A stretch of DNA of 64,000 nt, taken from the NCBI GenBank assembly GCA_944392695.1, contig CALXXN010000009.1, positions 21,746 through 85,745 of the forward strand, in the 5' to 3' direction. Numbering within the stretch: the first letter of the stretch is position 1; every line of letters begins with the position of its first letter. Positions 26,105 through 34,739 of the stretch are shown here, piece by piece. The stretch is from an uncultured Spirochaetales bacterium (GTDB lineage: Bacteria; Spirochaetota; Spirochaetia; Sphaerochaetales; Sphaerochaetaceae). The notes below the pieces were generated by a model that was not told where the DNA came from, ran no database searches, and saw nothing but the letters and a program-made list of their open reading frames with translations. The translations under genes and the position numbers were made by a program.

Positions 26105-26929
26105 ATGAGCACAGTACGCTATGACATAGGCAGCTCTCGTGAAGACTCACCCGGTCTGAAGTACATAACGCATTCACTTTTCGAGAACGAATGGCTCAGC
26201 GTGGTGCATTCCCATGCTGTCGCGGAGCTGATTTATGTGATTGCGGGGGAGGGCAGCATAGTCTATGGCCTCGGCCGGCGGGAGATCTCACGTGATGACT
26301 TCATCGTCGTGCCCCCACACTTGATGCATACTGAGATCTCATCATCACAACAGCCTCTTGAGTACTACTGCCTTGGCGTCTCGAATGTGACGCTCGCTTC
26401 TCCGAAGGAAGACTATGATCCAGTCCTCGAGCTTGGTGTGAACCGACAGGCTGTCCTTGGCATGATCGAGGGGATCTTCCGCGAGATGCAGCGCCGTCAA
26501 CCCGAGTACGAGATGATGGCCCATTCGCTTTTCGAGCAGCTCCTCGTGCTCCTGATCCGACGCAAGGTCATAGACATCGGGCTTGAGGAAGCGGTCGACA
26601 TGCGCAGCAACATCGCTGATGTCAAGCAGTATATTGATTCCCATTACGCTGAGCAGATCAACCTGGACAAGCTTGCCGAGCTGGCCTGCTTGTCGAAGTT
26701 CCACCTCATCAGGGAGTTCCGCCAGGCCATGGGTACAAGTCCCATCGACTACCTGCAGGAGACCCGTGTCACCGAGGCCAAGAGGTTGCTTGCAGGTACG
26801 GAGTTCTCCGTAGGGGATATCGCTGAGGCGGTCGGCTTCTCATCAGCCAGCTATTTCGCCCAGCGCTTCAAGGCCGTCAGTGGGATGAGCCCGATGACAT
26901 TCCGCAGGCGCAGCCATGGCATGAGTTGA
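26105..26929 (+). CDS. AraC family transcriptional regulator
   Basis: A 274-residue regulator with an N-terminal cupin sensor (VVHSHAVAELIYVIAGEG with paired His, about residues 30-48) and a C-terminal AraC double helix-turn-helix (LAELACLSKFHLIREFRQAMG and VGDIAEAVGFSSASYFAQRFK). The divergent position suggests it activates the GH112 operon in response to an imported sugar. ATG 26105 was taken; an in-frame GTG at 26087 is possible since neither has a strong ribosome site. Confidence 0.92.
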   Translation: MSTVRYDIGSSREDSPGLKYITHSLFENEWLSVVHSHAVAELIYVIAGEGSIVYGLGRREISRDDFIVVPPHLMHTEISSSQQPLEYYCLGVSNVTLASPKEDYDPVLELGVNRQAVLGMIEGIFREMQRRQPEYEMMAHSLFEQLLVLLIRRKVIDIGLEEAVDMRSNIADVKQYIDSHYAEQINLDKLAELACLSKFHLIREFRQAMGTSPIDYLQETRVTEAKRLLAGTEFSVGDIAEAVGFSSASYFAQRFKAVSGMSPMTFRRRSHGMS

Positions 26930-27067
26930 TTACTTAATTATTCAGGTATCGCGTGCGTGTGATATCTCCGTTTTCACCTCCATTTCACAAGCCCTCCCAC
27001 CATGATTTCAAAAACATGGCTTAAGGTGCCCACTGTTGAATCAGAACACTTCTTTTTGGAGGAGAAA

Positions 27068-28540
27068 ATGAAACTCAGGAAAACAGCACTCGTCATGCTG
27101 ATCGCCCTCGTGGCCGCATTTGGCCTTTATGCCCAGGGCGTCAATGAGAGCACTGCGGCAATCAGCGCCACTGTCGCCAATGCAAGCCCGAAGTATGTCT
27201 TCATGTTCATTGGTGACGGCATGAGCTCACCTCAGACCAACTCCGCCCAGGTCTACAACGGCACCAACGTCTCTGGCAAGGTCGAACTTGAGAAGCTCAC
27301 CTTCACACAGTTCCCCTATGTCGGCATCCAGTACACCCAGGACAGCACCTCCTTCGCCCCGGACTCAGCCAGCACCGCGACCAGCCTTTCCTCTGGTTAC
27401 AAGACACACTCCGGTGTCATCGGCATGGGCGTCGACCGTGTCACAGCGGGTGAGACGATCGCGGAGAAAGTCAAGGAGCAGCTTGGTTGGAAGGTCGGCA
27501 TCATCTCTTCCGTCACGCTCAACCACGCGACACCTGCCGCCTACTATGCCCATATCGCATCCCGCAACGACTACTATGACATCGGCCTGCAGATGGCCCA
27601 GAGCGGTTTCGATTACTTCGCTGGTGGTTCGCTGAACCAGGCTGAGAACGGAGACAAGAGCCTTTACCAGGTCATGGAGGAAGCTGGCTACCTCGTCACG
27701 AACGACCGTGACACCATCCTCTCCCTCAATGCGGACAGCGGCAAGGTCTATGCTGTCAGCCCCAGGCTCCAGGATGATGGTGCCATGCCTTACAGCATCG
27801 ACATGGAGGAGGATGACCTGACACTGGCCGACTTCGTCCGCAAGGGCATCGATGTCCTCTACAATGAGACAGGCTTCTTCCTGATGTGCGAGGGTGGCAA
27901 GATCGACTGGGCAGGACACGCCAATGACGCCGTCGCCAACATCAACGACACCCTGGCTCTTGATGAGGCTGTCGAGGTCGCACTCGAGTTCGCCTTCCAG
28001 CATCCAGATGAGACCCTGATCATCGTCACAGGTGACCATGAGACTGGTGGTATGACAATCGGTTACGCCGCAACTGGCTACAACACCGCCTTCGACATCA
28101 TGAAGAACCAGACGATGAGCTATGTCGCCTTCGATGAGGCCATCGCCGCTGAGAAGGAGGCCGGTACCTTCACCTTCGAGCGTCTGATGGAGATGGGCGA
28201 GGAGGCCTTCGGCCTGACTGCTCCTGGTACACAGAATGCTGTCGAGGCCTTGGTCATGAACGAGTATGAGTACGCCAGGCTGCAGAAGGCTTATGAGGAT
28301 GACGCCACAGGCAACACCGATGGTTACGAGGAGAGCCTCCTCTATGGCGGTTACAACCCGATCTCCATCACGCTGACCCACATCCTGAACAACAAGGCTG
28401 GCATCGGTTGGACGAGCTATGCCCACACAGGACTGCCAGTCCCTGTCTATGCCTACGGCGAAGGCGCTGAGTCCTTCATCGGAGCCTATGACAACACCGA
28501 GGTCGCCAAGAAGCTCTTCGCACTCTGCGATGTCGAATAA
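27068..28540 (+). CDS. phoA: Alkaline phosphatase
   Basis: A 490-residue secreted alkaline phosphatase superfamily enzyme that hydrolyses phosphomonoesters in the periplasm. Signal peptide MKLRKTALVMLIALVAAFGL; metal and catalytic motifs FIGDGMSSPQ, PDSASTATS (nucleophile Ser), CEGGKIDWAGH and TGDHETGGMT, with a late AHTGLPVPVYAYG His motif. ATG 27068 follows GGAGGAG; the frame extends upstream but without a signal peptide. Terminator follows at 28561. Confidence 0.95.
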   Translation: MKLRKTALVMLIALVAAFGLYAQGVNESTAAISATVANASPKYVFMFIGDGMSSPQTNSAQVYNGTNVSGKVELEKLTFTQFPYVGIQYTQDSTSFAPDSASTATSLSSGYKTHSGVIGMGVDRVTAGETIAEKVKEQLGWKVGIISSVTLNHATPAAYYAHIASRNDYYDIGLQMAQSGFDYFAGGSLNQAENGDKSLYQVMEEAGYLVTNDRDTILSLNADSGKVYAVSPRLQDDGAMPYSIDMEEDDLTLADFVRKGIDVLYNETGFFLMCEGGKIDWAGHANDAVANINDTLALDEAVEVALEFAFQHPDETLIIVTGDHETGGMTIGYAATGYNTAFDIMKNQTMSYVAFDEAIAAEKEAGTFTFERLMEMGEEAFGLTAPGTQNAVEALVMNEYEYARLQKAYEDDATGNTDGYEESLLYGGYNPISITLTHILNNKAGIGWTSYAHTGLPVPVYAYGEGAESFIGAYDNTEVAKKLFALCDVE

Positions 28541-28560
28541 GGAATCCTGATTACAAAGTG

Positions 28561-28597
28561 GCAGCCCTTGGACAGTGTATGCCCAGGGGCTGCTTTT
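28561..28597 (+). terminator. Terminator of the alkaline phosphatase gene
   Basis: GCAGCCC/GGGCTGC stem enclosing a 19-base loop with an inner TTGG/CCCAG pairing, followed by TTTT. Confidence 0.75.
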
Positions 28598-28609
28598 GGA
28601 ATTCTATAG

Positions 28610-29731
28610 ATGGAAATACTCAAGAAGAGGAGCGGGATCGTATTCTCAGCCTTGCTCCTCATCGTCTCAATCATACTTATCGTCATCCCTACGGGCTTCC
28701 CTTCAAGCCATTATGTCAACGCGGTTGGCGCCAAGGCCAGGGTGCTTGCGACGGATGACAGCACGATCATACAGACAGGACTCTTCCGCCAAGGGGACCA
28801 GAGGTGCACTGTCGAGGTCCTCTCCGGTGAGCATGAGGGACTTGTGATGGATGGTGTGAACCTCCTTTCAGGCTCGCTTGCGCAGGACAAGGTCTTCCAG
28901 CCAGGGGATACGGCCTGGGTCCTGATCGAACGTGATAGTGAAGACAATCCCATATTCATCAACATGATCGACTACTACCGCCTGGGCAAGGAACTCGCCG
29001 CAGCCATCATCTTCGCCTTGCTGCTCGTGTCCTTCGCCCGCTTCTCCGGCGTCAGGATTGTCATCTCGTTCATCTTCGCCTTCCTGTGCATCTGGAAGCT
29101 CTTGATTCCTGCGGCCCTCCATGGCATCAACCCGATACTGGTCAGTGTCGTGACACTCTCGGTGATAACAGTAGCGACACTCCTCCTGGTCGGCGGGGTG
29201 GACAAGCGCAGCCTCGCCGCCATCCTGGGTGCGCTTTCAGCTTCCTTGATGACTGTCCTTGTAGGTTATGTGATGACCCATTGGATGCAGATCCACGGTT
29301 CCGTGCTGGAGCAGAGTGAGAGCCTCTTGTACGCAGGCTTCCAGGACCTGGACCTGACAAGCCTCTTCGTCGGAGTGGTGGCGCTCTCCGCTGGTGGTGC
29401 GATCATGGACCTGTCGATTGATGTGGCAGTCGCCATGGGGGAGGTGAAGGACCATGCCCCATCGATCAGCAGGATGGAGTTGATAAAGTCAGGCATGGCG
29501 GTCGGCAGGGCAGGGGTCGGAACCCAGACGACGACACTGCTTCTGGCCTACATGGGCTCTTGGTTGTCCGTCATGATGGTCTACATGGCACAGAGCACGC
29601 CTGTGCTGAACATACTGACCTCGAAGGAGATCGCCTCTGAGATCGTACAGACCTTGACTGGCTGCACCGGACTGTTGCTCGTCACTCCCCTGACAGCCTT
29701 TTCCGCCAGCTGGCTCTATACGCGTAAATGA
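28610..29731 (+). CDS. YibE/F-like multi-pass membrane protein
   Basis: A 373-residue inner-membrane protein: one N-terminal helix, an extracytoplasmic domain of about 95 residues with a small beta-barrel-like CTVEVLSGEHEGLV segment, then about seven helices. The order and the ALSAGGAIMDLSIDVAVAM and GRAGVGTQTTTLLLAYMG motifs match the YibE/F family, whose function is unsettled. ATG 28610 is 13 bases after the phosphatase terminator with no good ribosome site. Confidence 0.85.
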   Translation: MEILKKRSGIVFSALLLIVSIILIVIPTGFPSSHYVNAVGAKARVLATDDSTIIQTGLFRQGDQRCTVEVLSGEHEGLVMDGVNLLSGSLAQDKVFQPGDTAWVLIERDSEDNPIFINMIDYYRLGKELAAAIIFALLLVSFARFSGVRIVISFIFAFLCIWKLLIPAALHGINPILVSVVTLSVITVATLLLVGGVDKRSLAAILGALSASLMTVLVGYVMTHWMQIHGSVLEQSESLLYAGFQDLDLTSLFVGVVALSAGGAIMDLSIDVAVAMGEVKDHAPSISRMELIKSGMAVGRAGVGTQTTTLLLAYMGSWLSVMMVYMAQSTPVLNILTSKEIASEIVQTLTGCTGLLLVTPLTAFSASWLYTRK

Positions 29732-29782
29732 GCTTTTGTGCTATAGTCCCTGTCAGTATGAAATGACATGTGGAGGTGTCAA

Positions 29783-30289
29783 ATGAAGAAAGCAATCATC
29801 GCAATCGTCCTTCTTGCCGCCATCGCCGTCCCGGGCTTCGCGTCCGTGACAGACATGATGGTCGATGTCGGGATCCAGAACTCATCTTCGGTCCTTGAAT
29901 ACAACGGCAACGACATCAAGTTCCAGATCGATCTCCAGGCTGGCTTCGGCATGGTTTTCGACAATGGCCCCGGCTTTGACCTCATGCTGACAGCTGAGAG
30001 CAACTTCAACAAGCTTGAGCTTGGTGCCTATTACATGCACAAGATCGACTTCCGCAATTCGGATGTCGACATGCTGGTCAAGGTTGGTCCCTCATTCACG
30101 CTGAGCGACCCATTCGCCATCGGCCTGGATGTCATGCTCGACTTCCTCTTCAACATCTCTGATAGCTTCTATGTCAGTGTCGGTACAGGCATGCTGATGG
30201 AGATTGTCGAGTTCAGGAATGGGGATGCTGTGTCGGATTTCACTTTCGATATCCCACTGCCAAGTGTCGGACTTGGATTCAAGTTCTGA
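29783..30289 (+). CDS. Small outer-membrane beta-barrel protein
   Basis: A 168-residue secreted protein with a typical signal peptide (MKKAIIAIVLLAAIAVPGFA, cleavage after Ala-Ser-like site) and alternating hydrophobic strands; it ends in Phe (GLGFKF), the usual C-terminal signature for Bam-inserted barrels. About eight short strands can be counted. GGAGGT at 29772-29777 sets the ATG at 29783. Function unknown. A clear terminator follows. Confidence 0.75.
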   Translation: MKKAIIAIVLLAAIAVPGFASVTDMMVDVGIQNSSSVLEYNGNDIKFQIDLQAGFGMVFDNGPGFDLMLTAESNFNKLELGAYYMHKIDFRNSDVDMLVKVGPSFTLSDPFAIGLDVMLDFLFNISDSFYVSVGTGMLMEIVEFRNGDAVSDFTFDIPLPSVGLGFKF

Positions 30290-30310
30290 ACCTAGTCAGG
30301 GGACAAGGGA

Positions 30311-30339
30311 AAGGGGACCGGACGGTCCCCTTTTGTTGT
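30311..30339 (+). terminator. Terminator after the outer-membrane protein gene
   Basis: AAGGGGACC-4 bases-GGTCCCCTT followed by TTGTTGTTT. Confidence 0.9.
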
Positions 30340-30349
30340 TTGATGCGCT

Positions 30350-30601
30350 TCAGAGCGCGCTTTCCACAGTGACGAGCCCCTGTCCTTCCTCCAAGGCCTG
30401 GCGTATGGCTTCGTCTTCGGCTTCGAGCCGCTTCCTCTCAGCTTCACGCTGTGCGTTCAAGCTGTCGATTTCGGCTTTCTTGACAGGGACAAGGAAGCCT
30501 GTCTCAGGCACATCTATCCTGTCGAGCCCATCACGCACCGTATAGGATGCGCAGGATGTGAGCAGGATGGCGGCGAGGACTAGGGGGATGGTCCTCCTCA
30601 T
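30350..30601 (-). CDS. Small lipoprotein with coiled-coil
   Basis: An 83-residue lipoprotein: MRRTIPLVLAAILLTSC with lipidated Cys17. The second half (about residues 42-75) is a charged helix rich in Glu, Arg and Ala that looks like a coiled coil. Starts inside the HIT gene stop (ATGA overlap), so it is translated with it. No family recognised; the length and coiled coil recall Lpp-type envelope proteins, but this is only a comparison. Confidence 0.7.
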   Translation of the reverse strand: MRRTIPLVLAAILLTSCASYTVRDGLDRIDVPETGFLVPVKKAEIDSLNAQREAERKRLEAEDEAIRQALEEGQGLVTVESAL

Positions 30602-30999
30602 AAGGCAAGCTTCCTGCCGTAGAGCGCGGCCTCGCCTTCATCGTAGCTTGTCTTGTTGAAGACAGGCGTCTTGCCATCACCCTTGTAGCGGGGGATGACA
30701 TGGATGTGGAGGTGTGGAACTTCCTGGCCTGAGGCTGGCCCGTTGTTGATCATGATGTTCGTGCCCTCGGCCCCGAGTTCCGCACGGAGCTTCAGGTCAA
30801 TCCTCCTGGCGATCTCCATCATGTGGTCAAGCACTGCCGCAGGGCAGTCGGTGAAGACAGGGTAGGGCTGCTTGCTGATCACAAGACTGTGGCCCTTGTT
30901 CACAGGGTTGATATCAAGGATTGCGATGACATCGTCATCCTCATAAAGCTTCACAGAGGGGATCTCCCCCTTGACGATCATCTCAAAGACTGTAGCCAT
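30598..30999 (-). CDS. HIT family hydrolase
   Basis: A 133-residue histidine-triad nucleotide hydrolase (HinT/Fhit-like), cytoplasmic, acting on AMP-linked substrates. Motifs are FEMIVKGEIPSVKLYED at the N-terminus and the catalytic triad HLHIHVIPR. ATG 30999 follows GAGGAGG; the annotated frame can be extended but without support. It ends in an overlap with a small lipoprotein gene and starts about 20 bases from the methyltransferase stop, so the three minus-strand genes form an operon. Confidence 0.93.
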   Translation of the reverse strand: MATVFEMIVKGEIPSVKLYEDDDVIAILDINPVNKGHSLVISKQPYPVFTDCPAAVLDHMMEIARRIDLKLRAELGAEGTNIMINNGPASGQEVPHLHIHVIPRYKGDGKTPVFNKTSYDEGEAALYGRKLAL

Positions 31000-31019
31000 G
31001 GTTGCCTCCTCGACTGAGC

Positions 31020-31766
31020 TTAGCACATGACGGGTTTGATAGCCAGAAGCGCCCAGAAAGATGGGATGCCAAGTTCATGCAAGCGCCCCTCTCCATTCGT
31101 GTCATCGTAGGCGTCCAGGATCTGGAACCCAGCCCTGGCAAGGCCTCCGACCTGCTCTGTGAACGAGTGTGAGAACTGTACACCATCATCCTCATTGTAA
31201 AGCGATGGATTGGTGAGAGGATTGAAGGGTAGTCCGTGGACAATCCCCTCTTCCTTCTCGTCAACGATGTAGTTGATGCCGTTGTCGAAACCAATCAGCA
31301 GCCGCCCACCTGGTTTCAAGACCCTGTGACACTCCTTGAGTATTGGTTCGACAGATTCGACATAACACAGTGAGACTGGGTTGATGATGAGGTCGAAGCT
31401 CTCATCTTCGAAGGGCAGGGGGCGTGTCATGTCGGCCTTGACGAGGGTGACTTCATAGCCTTCCCTTCCTGCGACCAGGCGCTCCATGTCGAGCTGCCTC
31501 TGGCTGTAGTCGAGGACTGTGCATCGGGCACCCAGTGCCGTGAGGATGGGGATCTGCTGCCCACCACCTGAGGCGAGGCCTAGCACATGGCGTCCTTCAA
31601 GAGGGCCGACCCATTCATGAGGCACAGCCTTGGTTGGTGTGAGCACGATGTCCCACCTGCCTTCCCTTGCCGCTTTGAAGGCCTCGTGTGTGACCGGTGT
31701 GCCCCACTCCCAGCCTTCGTCGACCCAGCTGTCGATGGTGCGTGAGTTTATCTCTTGATAGTTCAT
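31020..31766 (-). CDS. Class I SAM-dependent methyltransferase
   Basis: A 248-residue methyltransferase of the Methyltransf_11/UbiE-like type. Motif I reads VLGLASGGGQQ (about residues 61-71), motif II LDYSQRQLD, and the later LIINPVSLCYV and HRVLKPGGRLLI are motifs IV to VI. Substrate unknown (small molecule likely). GGAGG precedes the ATG. First gene of the minus-strand operon with HIT and the small lipoprotein. Confidence 0.88.
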   Translation of the reverse strand: MNYQEINSRTIDSWVDEGWEWGTPVTHEAFKAAREGRWDIVLTPTKAVPHEWVGPLEGRHVLGLASGGGQQIPILTALGARCTVLDYSQRQLDMERLVAGREGYEVTLVKADMTRPLPFEDESFDLIINPVSLCYVESVEPILKECHRVLKPGGRLLIGFDNGINYIVDEKEEGIVHGLPFNPLTNPSLYNEDDGVQFSHSFTEQVGGLARAGFQILDAYDDTNGEGRLHELGIPSFWALLAIKPVMC

Positions 31767-31835
31767 TTTTCCTCCAAGTAATTCCTAACGTCTGATGATA
31801 ATGCATGATGCAATGTGAAATCCAGCAAGCCTGTC

Positions 31836-31864
31836 TTGCACAGATGACCAAAAATCAATAATAT
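31836..31864 (+). promoter_or_regulatory. Promoter of the EF-G gene
   Basis: TTGCAC (31836-31841), 17 bases, TAATAT (31859-31864). A leader of about 70 bases with a small GCGCC/GGCGC hairpin follows before ATG 31941. Confidence 0.6.
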
Positions 31865-31940
31865 GCACCTTCGGATGACAGGCGCCCCTTGGCGCTGGCA
31901 GGCTAATTACAGAATCATCACTATTGAAGAGGATTATATC

Positions 31941-34049
31941 ATGATCACAGACCTCAAGGACATGAGGAACATCGGAATCAGTGCCCACATCGACTCAGGC
32001 AAGACGACGCTTTCCGAGCGTATCCTCTACTACTGCAACAAGATCCATGCCATCCATGACGTACGTGGCAAGGACGGGGTCGGAGCCACGATGGACTCCA
32101 TGGAGCTCGAGAGGGAGAGGGGTATCACCATCGCCTCTGCCGCTACGAACGTCAACTGGAAGGACCATGAGATCAACATCATCGACACCCCGGGACACGT
32201 CGACTTCACAATCGAGGTCGAGAGGAGCCTGCGCGTCCTTGACGGCGCCATCCTTGTCCTGTGCTCAGTCGGCGGTGTCCAGAGCCAGTCGATCACAGTC
32301 GACCGCCAGATGAAGAGGTATCATGTCCCCCGCATCGCCTTCGTCAACAAGTGCGACCGCAGTGGTGCCAACCCATACCGCGTCAAGGACCAGCTGATTG
32401 AGAAGCTTGGCCTGAACGCCGTCCTCATGCAGATCCCAATCGGGCTTGAAGACAAGCTCGAGGGCGTTGTCGACCTCGTTGAGATGAAGGCCTACTACTT
32501 CGATGCTGGTGCCGACCATCTCGGACTCCGCGTCGAGGAGATCCCTGCTGAGCTCATGGATGAAGCCAAGAGCAAGAGGGAGGAGATGCTTGATACGATC
32601 AGCATGAACTCCGAGGAGCTGATGGAGGCCATGTTGATGGACGAGGTCAGCGTCGAGCTGATCAAGAAGGTCGTCCGCGAGGAGACCATCGCACTGCGCC
32701 TGTGCCCTGTCTTCATGGGTTCAGCTTACAAGAACAAGGGCATCCAGCCCCTCCTCGATGCTGTCATCGACTACCTCCCATGTCCGTCAGACGTTCACAA
32801 CTACGCCCTCGACCTGGACAACAATGAGAAGGAAGTCGAGCTGCCTTCCAATGAGGACCTGCCCCCTGTCGTCCTTGCATTCAAGCTTGAGGATGGACAG
32901 TATGGCCAGCTGACATACATCCGTGTCTACCAGGGTCATATCAAGAAGGGTGATGAGCTCTACAACACCCGCAGCCGCAAGAAGTTCCGCGTCGGACGCC
33001 TGGTCAAGATGCATGCCGCCTCCATGGAGGACATCAACGAAGCCGGATGTGGTGAGATCGCCGCACTCTTCGGCATCGACTGCGCCAGTGGTGATACCTT
33101 CTGCGATCCTTCGCTGAACTACTCCATGACAAGCATGTATGTCCCCAATCCTGTCATCTCGCTCGCCATCGAGCCTGTTGACAAGAAGGCTGCCGACAAC
33201 ATGGCAAAGGCCCTCAACCGCTTCACCAAGGAGGATCCGACCTTCCAGACCTATGTCGATCCTGAGTCCAGCCAGACAATCATCCGTGGCATGGGTGAGC
33301 TCCACCTCGATGTCTATATCGAGAGGATGAAAAGGGAGTACAAGGCCGAGGTCAAGGTCGGTCAGCCAGAGGTCGCCTACCGCGAGGCCATCACGCAGCG
33401 CGCTGACTTCAACTACACCCACAAAAAGCAGACTGGTGGTAGTGGCCAGTACGCCCGTGTCGCTGGTTACATCGAACCCCTCACACCGTCAGAGGATGGA
33501 GAGCAGAAGGACTACGAGTTCGTCGACGAGGTCAAGGGTGGTGCCATCCCGACCGAGTACATCCCCTCTTGCGACAAGGGCTTCCAGAGCGCCATGAAGA
33601 AGGGTGCCCTGATTGGCTTCCCCATCGTCGGTGTCCGCTGTGTCGTCAACGATGGTGCCTGGCACCCGGTCGACTCCTCCGACATGGCCTTCCAGACGGC
33701 CGCCATCGGAGCCTTCAAGGAGGCTTATGAGAAGGCAAAGCCTGCCATCCTCGAGCCTATCATGAAGGTCGAGGTCACTGGTCCCAGCGAGTTCCAGGGC
33801 AACATCTTCGGTTCAATCAACCAGCGCCGTGGCATGATCGTCTCCTCCACAGAGGACAACAACCAGTGCCAGGTCATCGCAGAGGTCCCGCTCTCTGAGA
33901 TGTTCGGTTATTCGACAGTCCTCCGCTCCCTCACACAGGGCAAGGCAGAGTACACGATGGAGGTCGCCAAGTATGGCAAGGTCCCCAGCAGTGTCTCCGA
34001 GGAGCTGAAGAAGAAGTACGAGGAGAAGAGGAAGGCCGAGAAGAAGTAA
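31941..34049 (+). CDS. fusA: Elongation factor G, spirochaete/mitochondrial-like type
   Basis: A 702-residue translational GTPase moving tRNA and mRNA through the ribosome. G motifs: AHIDSGKTT (P loop), RERGITI (switch I end), [15 protein letters not shown] and GSAYKNKG; domains II to V follow with QTGGSGQYA and [10 protein letters not shown]. The N-terminal [15 protein letters not shown] and [15 protein letters not shown] pattern resembles the spdEFG1/mitochondrial EFG1 group rather than E. coli EF-G, recalled from family knowledge. Codon use is strongly biased, as for highly expressed genes. Confidence 0.95.
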   Translation: MITDLKDMRNIGISAHIDSGKTTLSERILYYCNKIHAIHDVRGKDGVGATMDSMELERERGITIASAATNVNWKDHEINIIDTPGHVDFTIEVERSLRVLDGAILVLCSVGGVQSQSITVDRQMKRYHVPRIAFVNKCDRSGANPYRVKDQLIEKLGLNAVLMQIPIGLEDKLEGVVDLVEMKAYYFDAGADHLGLRVEEIPAELMDEAKSKREEMLDTISMNSEELMEAMLMDEVSVELIKKVVREETIALRLCPVFMGSAYKNKGIQPLLDAVIDYLPCPSDVHNYALDLDNNEKEVELPSNEDLPPVVLAFKLEDGQYGQLTYIRVYQGHIKKGDELYNTRSRKKFRVGRLVKMHAASMEDINEAGCGEIAALFGIDCASGDTFCDPSLNYSMTSMYVPNPVISLAIEPVDKKAADNMAKALNRFTKEDPTFQTYVDPESSQTIIRGMGELHLDVYIERMKREYKAEVKVGQPEVAYREAITQRADFNYTHKKQTGGSGQYARVAGYIEPLTPSEDGEQKDYEFVDEVKGGAIPTEYIPSCDKGFQSAMKKGALIGFPIVGVRCVVNDGAWHPVDSSDMAFQTAAIGAFKEAYEKAKPAILEPIMKVEVTGPSEFQGNIFGSINQRRGMIVSSTEDNNQCQVIAEVPLSEMFGYSTVLRSLTQGKAEYTMEVAKYGKVPSSVSEELKKKYEEKRKAEKK

Positions 34050-34069
34050 GGCCTGAGACTTCTGAGAGG

Positions 34070-34109
34070 AGCCCTGAGGCCAAGGAATGCCCCAGGGCTT
34101 CTTGCTTTT
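34070..34109 (+). terminator. Terminator after the EF-G gene
   Basis: AGCCCTG/CAGGGCT stem with an inner GGCC-like pairing and a following TTCTTGCTTTT. Confidence 0.7.
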
Positions 34110-34123
34110 GAAGGAGGAGTGTG

Positions 34124-34738
34124 ATGAACATAGGCAGCAGGATGAGCCGCAATCCTGTGACGATCATGGCTGAAACGCCTGCCAAAGTCGCATCAGAGCT
34201 GATGAGCAGGGAACGTGTGCACCGCCTTCCCGTGTTGGACAAGGCCAAGAGGCTCATCGGCCTGATTTCGGAGAAGGACATCCTCCTTGCGAGTGCGGCA
34301 GGACGTGACATCGATGCCCTCAGCGTTGCTGACATCATGACACGTGAGGTCCTCACAGTCGACAAGGATACGACAATCGAGTCCGCAGCACGCCTGATGG
34401 TCGACCAAGATATCTCCTGCCTTCCCGTCACAGAGGATGACAGGCTCGTCGGCTTGATGACGAAGAGCGATATGCTGAAGATCCTCCTCGAGCTTTTCGG
34501 GGCCCGCTATTTCGGCGTCAGGATCTCCTATGTGCTCGAGGACAAGCCAGGTGCCCTGGCCCGTGTCTCGCAGGCGATCGCCGACAGCGATTGGGATATC
34601 ATCTCATTTGGGACCTTCAGTGGCAGCGACCCGTATACGACGGTCTGTACGATGAAGGTCGAAGGCTGTTCAAAAGAGGAATTGACAGCTCTTGTCAGTC
34701 CCCTGGTCCGTGAGATCCTCGATGTAAGGGAAGTGTGA
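34124..34738 (+). CDS. CBS-domain pair plus ACT domain protein
   Basis: A 204-residue cytoplasmic protein: two CBS domains (about residues 5-60 and 70-125, each with the MSRNPVTI and IMTREVLTV type start) that bind adenosyl ligands, and a C-terminal ACT domain (about 140-200, VLEDKPGALARVSQAIA) that binds small regulators such as amino acids. Similar AcuB-like proteins are known but their roles vary. AGGAGGAG sets ATG 34124 rather than the in-frame GTG three bases earlier. One base separates its stop from the Smr gene start. Confidence 0.88.
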   Translation: MNIGSRMSRNPVTIMAETPAKVASELMSRERVHRLPVLDKAKRLIGLISEKDILLASAAGRDIDALSVADIMTREVLTVDKDTTIESAARLMVDQDISCLPVTEDDRLVGLMTKSDMLKILLELFGARYFGVRISYVLEDKPGALARVSQAIADSDWDIISFGTFSGSDPYTTVCTMKVEGCSKEELTALVSPLVREILDVREV

Positions 34739-34739
34739 A

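Noticed and set aside
32787..33422. Minus-strand open frame of 211 codons in the EF-G gene
   Set aside because: Shadow of a highly biased gene; no motif, no ribosome site.
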